Positions 8,703-16,553 of a stretch of DNA of 58,050 nt are shown piece by piece. The stretch is from positions 561-58,610 of the forward strand of contig DETM01000029.1 of NCBI GenBank assembly GCA_002361655.1, written 5' to 3'. The notes under the pieces are model-generated. The model was not told the DNA's origin and did no database searches. It saw only the letters and a list, made by a program, of their open reading frames with translations. Numbering within the stretch: the stretch's first letter is position 1; each line of letters begins with the position of its first letter. The translations under genes were made by a program, and so were the position numbers. The stretch comes from Prevotella sp. UBA3288. Its GTDB lineage: Bacteria > Bacteroidota > Bacteroidia > Bacteroidales > Bacteroidaceae.

Positions 8703-8872
8703 TGGGAGTCCGGCACTGTGTTTGAGCAGGGGAATGAGTTTTGACAGTTCTCCTAATACGTTAAAGATATGTAAAAGTTGCCCTTGGGTAAATTACCATT
8801 GGGTAACTTTTTGTATTTTTGTAAGACAATAACAGAAATCGAAGAAATATTACTAATTGAAAAATAAAGATT
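8703..8872. promoter_or_regulatory. Nested hairpin followed by a -7 box
   Basis: A stem AAAAGTTGCCC (8773-8783) pairs with GGGTAACTTTT (8801-8811) through one G-U pair. Inside it GGTAA-A-TTACC forms a second stem, and T-rich sequence follows, so it can end transcription of the 6913-8702 pair. TATTTTTG (8814-8821) directly after it is a good -7 box for the next gene, but no TTTG sits at the right distance. The hairpin therefore occupies the place of the -33 element. Confidence 0.55.
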
Positions 8873-9301
8873 ATGAGTACATTTATCATTAATCTGAACG
8901 ACACGATAGCTTTGAGTGATTCTGCTGTTGTGGAATTAGCAAAAGTCGCTGGTGCTTGGCATCCTTGTGTACAAGAGGCAGAGACGAGTTGCAATGATGT
9001 ATGGATTGTGGTTGCTGTTTGCTTAACAATCATTGCGGTTGCTTTGATTGCAAAATGTGCCGTTTTATCATGGCAAAAAGCAACCATTGCCTCAAAGGAG
9101 CGGGAACGCAATGACAAAAAAGCAAAAGAAAAAGAAGAATACGAAAGGAAGAAGGAAGCAGATAAAACAAATCGTGACTGGCGTATTGACGATGAAGAGC
9201 GCAAGCGTAAATACTCCTTAGACGATGAAGAGCGTAAACGAAAATACACTATAGAGGATGAGGAACGAAAGCTGAAACCTAAGGGCGAAGAGCATAAATA
9301 A
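8873..9301 (+). CDS. Small single-TM protein with charged coiled-coil repeats
   Basis: 142 aa, not recognised. Residues 1-42 are mildly acidic with two cysteines. A membrane span lies at about 43-65 ('VWIVVAVCLTIIAVALIA'). The rest is a very charged, probably coiled-coil tail. The last 35 residues are three 11-residue repeats of the type 'DDEERKRKYSL', encoded by 33-bp tandem DNA repeats from about 9187. The gap to the channel-like gene is 35 bp and there is a -7 box upstream, so it likely leads a three-gene operon with the RCK/RyR genes. An accessory or scaffold subunit for the next protein is only a guess from position. Confidence 0.6.
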   Translation: MSTFIINLNDTIALSDSAVVELAKVAGAWHPCVQEAETSCNDVWIVVAVCLTIIAVALIAKCAVLSWQKATIASKERERNDKKAKEKEEYERKKEADKTNRDWRIDDEERKRKYSLDDEERKRKYTIEDEERKLKPKGEEHK

Positions 9302-9336
9302 TAAGGAAGGTACTAGCAACTTTTTAGTAAGATAGT

Positions 9337-11502
9337 ATGAAAAAAAAGAATAGAAGAACTCTCTGGCTGAAGTTCGACCGTCTGCTGTCGAAAAGCCTGC
9401 TCAGACAGTTTGCAATTCTCGGTGGCGTATTGATAATCGCACTGGGACTTTCTTACCTGATGCTCTCATGGTCGGGGGCGGAGTGGGAGAGATTCTGTAA
9501 CGCTGAGCATCTCAATAAATATCTGCTGCCGCTCTACCTGCTGACAGACTCCAACGCCCTGAACAACCTCTATATGGGCAGTGACGACACGTATGTTCAC
9601 GGGTGGATGCTGATAGCCAGCAGCATTATCTTCCTGTTTGGTGCCTTTGTGTTCAACGGTATCATCATCGGTATCATCACCAACAGCATTGAGCAACGGG
9701 TGAACAATCACAAGGAGGGCCATATCCACTACCTGAAGTCGGGCCACTACGTCATCATGGGCTACGACGAGATGGTGCCGTCGTTCATTTCGCATATCTT
9801 TGAGAAGGACAAGGATGCCTATATACTGATTCTTACGGCCAAGGAGACTGTCGCAATCAGGGAGATACTGCTGAAATCGTTCAGCGAGAAGCAGATGAAG
9901 CGAGTGATCATCAACTATGGTCACAGGATATCGACCGATGCTTTCAAGGACATCTATCTGGAGGCAGCAGAAGAGGTGTTTGTGGTGGGCAATCACTCCA
10001 ATGCCGCCCACGATGCCATCAACGTGGAGTGCGTGGACAGCATCTGCCGTTACCTGAAGGACAAACCTCAATGTCCTACCAGGATAACCTGCGTGTTCAA
10101 GGACTTAGACACCTACGCCGCCTTCAAGACTTCCGAGATTTTCAACAACGTAAAAGACCTCCACGTAGAGTTCATTCCCTATAATTTCTACTCAGGCTGG
10201 GCCAAGCAGGTGTTTGTGAAAAGGGAGTACAGAGACTTCGACAATCCGGGCACAGTGTACAAGTACCCGCTTGTCTATGGCAAGGGCATCAAGCCCGACG
10301 ACGACAAGTATGTTCACTTGGTGTTTGTCGGTACCACCAACTTTGCTGTGGCCTTCGCCATGGAGGCTGCCCATGTGCTCCACTTCCCCAACTTTGCCAC
10401 CAAAGGCGTTAGGACGCGCATCACCTTCATCGATGTGAATGCCGACAAGGAGAAGGATGAGTTTATTACCCGCAACCGCCACTTCTTTGAGGTACAACAC
10501 TATATCTATAGAGATTTGTCAGGGAGCAAAGGCAAGGAAGAAGAAGGCTTCAGGTTTGAGCACCTGTACCGTAAGGGCGGGGAGGATGTTGACTTCCTTG
10601 ATGTGGAGTTTGAGTTCATCAAGGGCGATGTCTTCTCTATGCCAGTTCAGAAGGTAGTCAGCAAATGGGCTGACGAACATAGAGACAACAAGCAATGTCT
10701 TTCTATCTTCCTCGCTCTGGCTGACCAGCGGCAGAATTTCGTCATGGGCATGAACATGCCCGACGAGGTGTATGCCAACGAGGTGCCGGTGTTTATCCGC
10801 CAGAACCGCTCGGACAATTTCGTGACCAACCTTCGCAATGCAGACCAACGGAAAGAGGACAAGAAGTTGACGTATTCGGTGGTGAAAGACGGTGCGGTAG
10901 AGTCAAAAGAGCGCGATGCCCGTTATGCCCACATCTATCCCTTTGGTATGAACGAGACGGCTTTCAGTGCTGACGACCACTCGCTGAAGCGCGCCAAACT
11001 CATCAACTATCTGTATGAGACGGCTAACTATGAAACCTACAAGTTCCAGGGCATTCTGGTGCTGGATGCTATCCCGGAGGACAAGATATGGGAAGAGGCG
11101 AATGCGATGTGGCAGAAACTGTCGGTAGCCCTGAAGTGGTCGAACCTCTACAACTCGTACACCATGCGCACCAAGCAGCGCACCCTGCGGGCTATGCGCG
11201 GACTGGACATCGACGACGAAAGTCGCGACTATGACGCACTGACCGACTACGAGGCAGACCAGTTGGCCATCGTGGAGCACAACCGCTGGAACGTGGAGAA
11301 ACTGCTCATGGGATTCCGAAAGCCACGGACAGACGAAGACAAGTATGTACACACCGCGTTTGCCAACCAACTGAAGAAGAACAAAGACCTCTTCATCCAC
11401 CACGACATCCGCCCGTTCGACCAGTTGAGCAATATCCGTGAATTGGACCGTGAGTTCTCGCGCTATATCCCGTGGATCATGAAAATGACAGACAACAGAT
11501 GA
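9337..11502 (+). CDS. Two-TM RCK/TrkA-like protein with a C-terminal RyR-like domain
   Basis: 721 aa. Two membrane spans (about 21-44 and 88-113) are separated by a possible short re-entrant stretch (61-79). No canonical TVGYG-type potassium filter is visible. A first Rossmann/RCK-like domain starts at 'SGHYVIMGYDEM' (about 135) and a second at 'YVHLVFVGTTNFAVAFAM' (about 327). This order resembles CASTOR/POLLUX-type and Trk/Kch-type ion-conducting proteins. Residues about 635-700 ('VEHNRWNVEKLLMGFRKPR', then 'HHDIRPFDQLS') match the RyR domain pattern of a conserved His, Trp, Lys and a late Pro-[FW]-[DE]-x-L. Its stop overlaps the start of a separate RyR gene. Likely role: a nucleotide- or ligand-gated ion channel at the membrane. 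Ion selectivity cannot be read from the sequence. Confidence 0.7.
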   Translation: MKKKNRRTLWLKFDRLLSKSLLRQFAILGGVLIIALGLSYLMLSWSGAEWERFCNAEHLNKYLLPLYLLTDSNALNNLYMGSDDTYVHGWMLIASSIIFLFGAFVFNGIIIGIITNSIEQRVNNHKEGHIHYLKSGHYVIMGYDEMVPSFISHIFEKDKDAYILILTAKETVAIREILLKSFSEKQMKRVIINYGHRISTDAFKDIYLEAAEEVFVVGNHSNAAHDAINVECVDSICRYLKDKPQCPTRITCVFKDLDTYAAFKTSEIFNNVKDLHVEFIPYNFYSGWAKQVFVKREYRDFDNPGTVYKYPLVYGKGIKPDDDKYVHLVFVGTTNFAVAFAMEAAHVLHFPNFATKGVRTRITFIDVNADKEKDEFITRNRHFFEVQHYIYRDLSGSKGKEEEGFRFEHLYRKGGEDVDFLDVEFEFIKGDVFSMPVQKVVSKWADEHRDNKQCLSIFLALADQRQNFVMGMNMPDEVYANEVPVFIRQNRSDNFVTNLRNADQRKEDKKLTYSVVKDGAVESKERDARYAHIYPFGMNETAFSADDHSLKRAKLINYLYETANYETYKFQGILVLDAIPEDKIWEEANAMWQKLSVALKWSNLYNSYTMRTKQRTLRAMRGLDIDDESRDYDALTDYEADQLAIVEHNRWNVEKLLMGFRKPRTDEDKYVHTAFANQLKKNKDLFIHHDIRPFDQLSNIRELDREFSRYIPWIMKMTDNR

Positions 11503-11840
11503 CAGACAACCAGAAGAGACAAGAGATGACGAACCAGAAGAAGTACATTCCGCAGCCCATTGACACGAGTGAAGTCGTACTGCCGGAAGAATTAGAACAG
11601 TTGGTTGAGCAGATGTCGAAGAATGTCCATGAAGTATGGGCTGCAACACGTATCAGCCAGGGTTGGACCTATGGCGAGCAGCGTAACGACGAGTTGAAGA
11701 CGCACCCCTGTCTCGTTCCCTACGAGGAACTGCCGGAAGAAGAGCGGGAGTACGACCGCAATACGTCTGTCGGGACGTTGAAGTTGATTATGAAACTAGG
11801 ATTTAAGATCGGCAAAGCACGGCAGTGGGAGGGCGAATGA
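11499..11840 (+). CDS. Stand-alone RyR domain protein
   Basis: 113 aa from the ATG at 11499, which overlaps the upstream stop as ATGA. A second in-frame ATG at 11526 is possible. Almost the whole protein is one RyR domain: 'YIPQPIDTSEVVLP', 'NVHEVWAATRISQGWTYG', then 'KTHPCLVPYEELPEEE' and 'EYDRNTSVGTLKLIMKLGF'. This is a strong match to the family first seen in animal ryanodine receptors and also found in bacteria, where its ligand is unknown. Coupling to a membrane protein that ends in a diverged RyR domain suggests the two RyR domains pair or bind the same ligand. The family call is from sequence; the pairing is inferred. Confidence 0.88.
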   Translation: MTDNQKRQEMTNQKKYIPQPIDTSEVVLPEELEQLVEQMSKNVHEVWAATRISQGWTYGEQRNDELKTHPCLVPYEELPEEEREYDRNTSVGTLKLIMKLGFKIGKARQWEGE

Positions 11841-11915
11841 CTGTTATATATTATTAAAAGGGGCGATGGAAGTGAAAAATTGATAAAGGATAGGGCTTAA
11901 TTCATAATTATTTCG

Positions 11916-11923
11916 TACTTTTG
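11916..11923 (+). promoter_or_regulatory. -7 box (TACTTTTG) of the M3 peptidase operon
   Basis: It matches TAnnTTTG and lies 18 bp before the ATG at 11942, so the leader is very short. No good TTTG is seen at the -33 spacing. Confidence 0.5.
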
Positions 11924-11941
11924 CACACTAAAAGTATAGAA

Positions 11942-14014
11942 ATGACAATGAGCGAAGCAAGAAAGAATCCGTTTTTTGAACCCTATAACACGCCGCACGA
12001 CACGGCCCCGTTCGACCGCATCAGGCTCGAGGACTACGAGGAGGCCTTCATGGAGGGCATCCGTCGCGATAATGAACAGATAGAGAAGACGATCAACAAT
12101 CCCGCCAAGCCGACTTTCGACAATACGATTATCAACAAGGACGATGACACCGAGGGCTACTACGACCTGCTGGACCGTGTGTCGACGGTGTTCTTCAATC
12201 TGCTGTCGGCCGAGACCAACGACGAGATGGATGCGCTGGCCCAGAAGATGCAGCCCATCCTGACGCAGCATGCCAACGACGTGAGGCTGAACGAGCGGCT
12301 GTTTGAACGTATCAAGTATGTGCATCGTCATCACCGTAAGTTGACGCCTGAGGAGAAGATGCTGCTCGACAACTGCTACGACGGTTTTGTGCGTAGCGGT
12401 GCCCTGCTCGACAAGGCCGGCAAAGATCGTCTGCGCCAGTTGACCGAGGAAGCCTCGATGCTGTCGCTGCAGTTCTCGCAGAACCTGCTGAAGGAGCAGA
12501 AGGCCTTTACGCTGCATATCACCGACGAAGCCCAACTGGACGGGCTGCCTGAGACCGCCCGTGAGGCGGCAGCCCAGGAGGCTAAGCAGCGCGAGATGGA
12601 GGGTTGGGTGTTTACGCTCGACTATCCGTCGTATTCGCCGTTTATGACCTATAGCACGCAGCGGGAGTTGCGCCGTCAGATGTATATGGCCCGCAACACG
12701 GTCTGTGTACACGACAACGAGACCAACAACCTGGAGATCTGCAAGCGGCTGATCAACCTGCGTCGCGAGATAGCCCAGTTGCTGGGCTATAAGACCTATG
12801 CCGACTATGTGCTCAAACACCGCATGGCGGGCAATGTGAAGAGCGTCTACCGGTTGCTCAATGACCTGATCGATGCCTACAAGCCGACGGCCGTCCAGGA
12901 ACGGGAGGAACTGAAGAAGAGTCTTCCCAAAGCCCTCCGGCAGGAGAATGGCCTCGAACCGTGGGACGCCAGTTTCTATACCCATAAGTTGCAACTGAAG
13001 AAGTACAACCTCGATGCCGAGATGCTGCGGCCCTATTTCCGGTTGGACAAGGTCATCGACGGCATCTTCGGGCTGGCCAACCGCCTGTATGGCATCACGT
13101 TCAAGGAGAACAACGACATACCCGTCTACCATCCCGACGTGAAGGCCTACGAAGTGTTCGACCGTGACGGCACCTATCTGGCCGTGTTCTATGCCGACTT
13201 CTATCCCCGCAAAGGCAAGCAGGGTGGGGCATGGATGACGCAGTATCAGGGACAGTATATCGACAAGAAAGGCGAGAATGTGCGTCCCCATGTGTCGGTG
13301 GTGATGAACCTGACCAAGCCCACGGCCGACAAGCCCGCACTGCTCACGCTGGGCGAGGTGGAGACGTTCCTGCACGAGTTCGGCCACTCGCTGCACGGCA
13401 TGTTTGCCAACACCCGCTTCGAGAGCCTCTCAGGCACCAACGTGTGGTGGGACTTCGTCGAACTGCCCTCGCAGTTCATGGAGAATTTCTCTGTTGAGAA
13501 AGACTTCCTGCGCACCTTCGCCTTCCATTATCAGACCGGCGAGCCGTTGCCCGACGACCTGATCCGCCGTATCGTCAGAAGCCGCAACTTCATGGTGGCC
13601 ACTAATTGTCTGCGCCAGGTGTCGTTCGGACTGCTCGACATGGCCTACTACACCCAGAAGGGTGAGTTCACGGCCGACATCATCCCCTTCGAGAAGAAAG
13701 CGTGGCGCAAAGCCATCCTCGGCAAGCAACTGCCCGACACCTGCATGACGGTGCAGTTCTCGCATATCATGGCCGGAGGCTATGCCGCCGGCTACTACAG
13801 TTACAAATGGGCAGAGGTGCTCGATGCCGATGCCTTCTCCGTGTTCAAGCGCCACGGCATCTTCGACCAGAAGACTGCACAGTCGTTCCGCGAAAACATC
13901 CTCTCGAAGGGCGGCACGGAGAACCCGATGACGCTGTACAAGCGCTTCCGTGGCGGCGAGCCCACCATCGATGCGCTGCTGAAGCGGAACGGGATAAAGA
14001 GAGTTAAGAGTTGA
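11942..14014 (+). CDS. M3-family zinc metallopeptidase (oligopeptidase A / Dcp-like)
   Basis: 690 aa, usual for the family. The zinc motif HEFGH lies at about 478-482 within 'FLHEFGHSLHGMFANT'. The downstream C-terminal block ('FSHIMAGGYAAGYYSYKWAE') is the M3 substrate-binding signature. There is no signal peptide, so a cytoplasmic role degrading short peptides is expected. The frame is open from 11921, but that codon lies in the promoter, so the first sensible start is the ATG at 11942 (or 11948). The last codons run into a 'GAGTTAAGAGTT' micro-repeat, which probably changed the C-terminus. The dCMP deaminase gene follows after 17 bp. Confidence 0.9.
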   Translation: MTMSEARKNPFFEPYNTPHDTAPFDRIRLEDYEEAFMEGIRRDNEQIEKTINNPAKPTFDNTIINKDDDTEGYYDLLDRVSTVFFNLLSAETNDEMDALAQKMQPILTQHANDVRLNERLFERIKYVHRHHRKLTPEEKMLLDNCYDGFVRSGALLDKAGKDRLRQLTEEASMLSLQFSQNLLKEQKAFTLHITDEAQLDGLPETAREAAAQEAKQREMEGWVFTLDYPSYSPFMTYSTQRELRRQMYMARNTVCVHDNETNNLEICKRLINLRREIAQLLGYKTYADYVLKHRMAGNVKSVYRLLNDLIDAYKPTAVQEREELKKSLPKALRQENGLEPWDASFYTHKLQLKKYNLDAEMLRPYFRLDKVIDGIFGLANRLYGITFKENNDIPVYHPDVKAYEVFDRDGTYLAVFYADFYPRKGKQGGAWMTQYQGQYIDKKGENVRPHVSVVMNLTKPTADKPALLTLGEVETFLHEFGHSLHGMFANTRFESLSGTNVWWDFVELPSQFMENFSVEKDFLRTFAFHYQTGEPLPDDLIRRIVRSRNFMVATNCLRQVSFGLLDMAYYTQKGEFTADIIPFEKKAWRKAILGKQLPDTCMTVQFSHIMAGGYAAGYYSYKWAEVLDADAFSVFKRHGIFDQKTAQSFRENILSKGGTENPMTLYKRFRGGEPTIDALLKRNGIKRVKS

Positions 14015-14031
14015 GAGTTAAGAGTTGAGCG

Positions 14032-14454
14032 ATGAACGAGAAACAGCGAAAACTGGACGAGCGCTATCTGCGCATGGCTCGTATCTGGGCCGAGAACTCC
14101 TACTGCGTGCGCCGTCAGGTCGGGGCACTGGTGGTGAAGGATAAGATGATCATCAGCGACGGCTACAACGGCACGCCGACCGGATTTGAGAATGTCTGCG
14201 AGGACGACAACAACGTGTCGAAGCCCTATGTGCTCCATGCCGAGGCCAATGCCATCACCAAACTGGCCCGCTCCGGCAACAACAGCGACGGTGCCACCAT
14301 CTATATCACGGCCTCGCCCTGCATCGAGTGTGCCAAACTGATCATCCAGGCCGGTATCCGTCGTGTGGTCTATGGCGAGAAATATCGTCTGACCGACGGC
14401 ATCGAACTGCTCCAGCGGGCAGGTATCGATGTGGTGTATATGGGGGAAGAGTGA
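14032..14454 (+). CDS. dCMP deaminase family protein
   Basis: 140 aa, single domain. Zinc and catalytic residues are clear: 'LHAEANAI' gives His69 and Glu71, and 'SPCIECAK' gives Cys97 and Cys100. The substrate region 'VGALVVKDKMIISDGYNGTP' matches deoxycytidylate deaminases and the related ComEB group. These deaminate dCMP to dUMP, feeding thymidylate synthesis. The gene lies 17 bp after the M3 peptidase and 66 bp before the S41 protease, all in the same direction, a grouping seen in other Bacteroidota. The frame agrees with the family start. Confidence 0.9.
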   Translation: MNEKQRKLDERYLRMARIWAENSYCVRRQVGALVVKDKMIISDGYNGTPTGFENVCEDDNNVSKPYVLHAEANAITKLARSGNNSDGATIYITASPCIECAKLIIQAGIRRVVYGEKYRLTDGIELLQRAGIDVVYMGEE

Positions 14455-14520
14455 AAAAGGTGGAAAGGTGAAAAAGTAAAAAGTAAAAAAATAAAGATTG
14501 AGAGTGAAAAGGGAAGCGTG

Positions 14521-16224
14521 ATGAACAACAAGAATCGATTTTCTCCCCTGTGGCTGGCACTGACCACGGTCATCGGCATCGTGATTGGCACTTTCTATGC
14601 CAACCACTTCTCGGGCAACCGTCTGAGCATCATCAACTCGGGCAGCAACAAACTGAACAATCTGCTCTATATCATCGACGACCAGTATGTGGACACCGTC
14701 GATATGACCGACTTGGTGGAGCAGGCCGTACCTCAGATACTGTCGGAACTGGATCCGCACTCCACCTATATCTCTGCCAAGGACGTGCAAACCGCCAACG
14801 ACGACCTGCGCGGCTCGTTCTCGGGCGTGGGCATCGAATTCACCATCCGCCAGGACACCCTGCGTGTGCAGAACGTCATCACCGACGGCCCTGCCGAGAA
14901 GGCCGGTCTGTTGGCCGGCGATAAGATTGTGACCGTCGACGACTCCGTCTTCACGGGCAAGAGCCTGACCAACGAGGTGGCCATGCACCGTCTGAAGGGC
15001 CCCGAGGGCACTCAGGTGAAACTGGGCGTGCTGCGCTATGGCGAGACCGAAGTCAGGGAGTTCACCGTCACCCGTGGCGAGATTCCGATGAAGAGCATCA
15101 CCGCCGTCTATATGCTCGATGACGAGGCCGGCTATATCCGCATCAAGAACTTCGGCGAGAACACCTACTACGAACTGCTCGTGGCCCTGGCGCAACTGGC
15201 GCAGCAGGGCTTCCAGCAACTGACCATCGACCTGCGCGGCAATACCGGCGGCTATCTGCAGTCGGCCGTACAGATCGCCAATGAGTTTCTGCCCAAGAAC
15301 CGTCTCATCGTCTACACCCAGGGCCGCCATTCGCCCCGCGAGGAATATCTCAGCGACGGTCGTGGCTCTTATAAGCATATCCCCCTGGTGGTGCTTATCG
15401 ACGAAGGGTCGGCATCGGCCAGCGAGATCCTGGCCGGTGCCATCCAGGACAACGACCGCGGCACCATCATCGGTCGCCGTTCCTTCGGCAAGGGCCTCGT
15501 GCAGAAACCCGTCGAGTTTGGCGACGGCTCGATGATGCGCCTCACCATTGCCCGCTACTACACCCCGTCGGGCCGTTGCATCCAGAAGCCCTATGCCAAC
15601 GGTCAGGACAAAGACTACGAAGAAGACCTGCTTATACGCTATCAGCATGGTGAGTTCTTCTCTCAAGACAGTATCAAGCACACCGGTCCTGAATATCACA
15701 CCCGCATCGGCCGCCCTGTCTATGGCGGTGGCGGCATCACGCCCGACATCTTTGTGCCGGAAGACACCACCGACTATACCTCTTATTATAAGGAGGCCAC
15801 CATGTCGGGACTCATCCTGCAATTCGGCTACGACTATACCGACCAGAACCGCAACAAGTTGAAGGCTTACGACGACGAGCAGTCGCTGCTGCGCTATCTG
15901 AAGAAGCAGAACCTGCTGGAGCAGTTTGCCCAGTATGCTGACAAGCGCGGCCTGAAGCGTCGCAACTTGATGATTCAGAAGTCGCGCCGTCTGCTGGAAC
16001 AGTTCATCGAGAGCCGCATCATCTACAACATGCTCGACGAGGCCTCGTGGCTGCAGTATCTCAACCGCGATGACCCGGCCATCCGCGAGACCCTGCGTGT
16101 CTTCAAGGCCAACGAGGCCTTTCCTAAAGAGCCGGGGGCTGAAGCGAAAGAGACAAAGGAAATGGCCAGAGCCTTCGACTACCGCGCCACGCACAAGACA
16201 TTCTCAACCGTGGCGCGAGCCTAA
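14521..16224 (+). CDS. S41-family C-terminal processing peptidase
   Basis: 567 aa from ATG 14521; an in-frame GTG at 14518 precedes it directly. An N-terminal hydrophobic segment ('LWLALTTVIGIVIGTFYA') is a signal anchor, placing the enzyme in the periplasm. A PDZ domain covers about 80-180 ('GVGIEFTIRQDTL', 'GLLAGDKIVTVDD'). The S41 catalytic region holds 'DEGSASASEILAGAIQDN' and the lysine segment 'GRRSFGKGLVQ'. These Ser/Lys proteases trim C-termini of envelope proteins. The upstream 60 bp contain A/G-rich micro-repeats. Its stop overlaps by a few bases the stop of the convergent DUF721 gene, so the two transcripts must overlap. Confidence 0.9.
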   Translation: MNNKNRFSPLWLALTTVIGIVIGTFYANHFSGNRLSIINSGSNKLNNLLYIIDDQYVDTVDMTDLVEQAVPQILSELDPHSTYISAKDVQTANDDLRGSFSGVGIEFTIRQDTLRVQNVITDGPAEKAGLLAGDKIVTVDDSVFTGKSLTNEVAMHRLKGPEGTQVKLGVLRYGETEVREFTVTRGEIPMKSITAVYMLDDEAGYIRIKNFGENTYYELLVALAQLAQQGFQQLTIDLRGNTGGYLQSAVQIANEFLPKNRLIVYTQGRHSPREEYLSDGRGSYKHIPLVVLIDEGSASASEILAGAIQDNDRGTIIGRRSFGKGLVQKPVEFGDGSMMRLTIARYYTPSGRCIQKPYANGQDKDYEEDLLIRYQHGEFFSQDSIKHTGPEYHTRIGRPVYGGGGITPDIFVPEDTTDYTSYYKEATMSGLILQFGYDYTDQNRNKLKAYDDEQSLLRYLKKQNLLEQFAQYADKRGLKRRNLMIQKSRRLLEQFIESRIIYNMLDEASWLQYLNRDDPAIRETLRVFKANEAFPKEPGAEAKETKEMARAFDYRATHKTFSTVARA

Positions 16225-16511
16225 TTGAAGCGTATGTCGGCAATCACCTGATTGCCGACATATTCGTTCAGCCGGCGCACGAACTCCTGGCGGCGCATGC
16301 TCAGGTCGGCACGCAGGGCCGGTATGCTCAGGCGTACAAAGAGTGTCTGGTTGTAGATACGCACGTCGGTGGTATAGCGGGCGATGGCTGCGCCGGCCAC
16401 GGTGGGCCATGCTTCCACCAGTCGCTTCTGCAGCAGCGGTGTCTCTAGTCCCTGGGCGCGCAGGTTGCGCAGGATGAGGTCGTGAATGAGTTGTTCTCTT
16501 CTTTTGAACAC
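16221..16511 (-). CDS. DUF721 domain protein (DciA-like)
   Basis: 96 aa, one domain. The pattern 'EAWPTVAGAAIARYT' followed by a short beta segment ('LFVRLSIPALRADL') is typical of DUF721. In bacteria lacking DnaC/DnaI, DUF721 proteins such as DciA load or assist the replicative helicase. Bacteroidota members are about this short. It lies 42 bp downstream of recF on the same strand, an arrangement common near replication genes, which supports the call. The 42-bp gap is a 'GAATTGAGAATT' micro-repeat. Confidence 0.8.
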   Translation of the reverse strand: MFKRREQLIHDLILRNLRAQGLETPLLQKRLVEAWPTVAGAAIARYTTDVRIYNQTLFVRLSIPALRADLSMRRQEFVRRLNEYVGNQVIADIRFN

Positions 16512-16553
16512 GAGATTTCTTTGAATTGAGAATAGGGAATTGAGAATTGGGAA

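Noticed and set aside
11897..16194. Very long antisense open frames (about 500 and 800 codons) opposite the M3 peptidase and S41 protease genes
   Set aside because: They are mirror images of strongly biased, GC-rich coding sequence. Their translations are compositionally odd (His/Val/Gln-rich), match no family, and have no promoter or start context.
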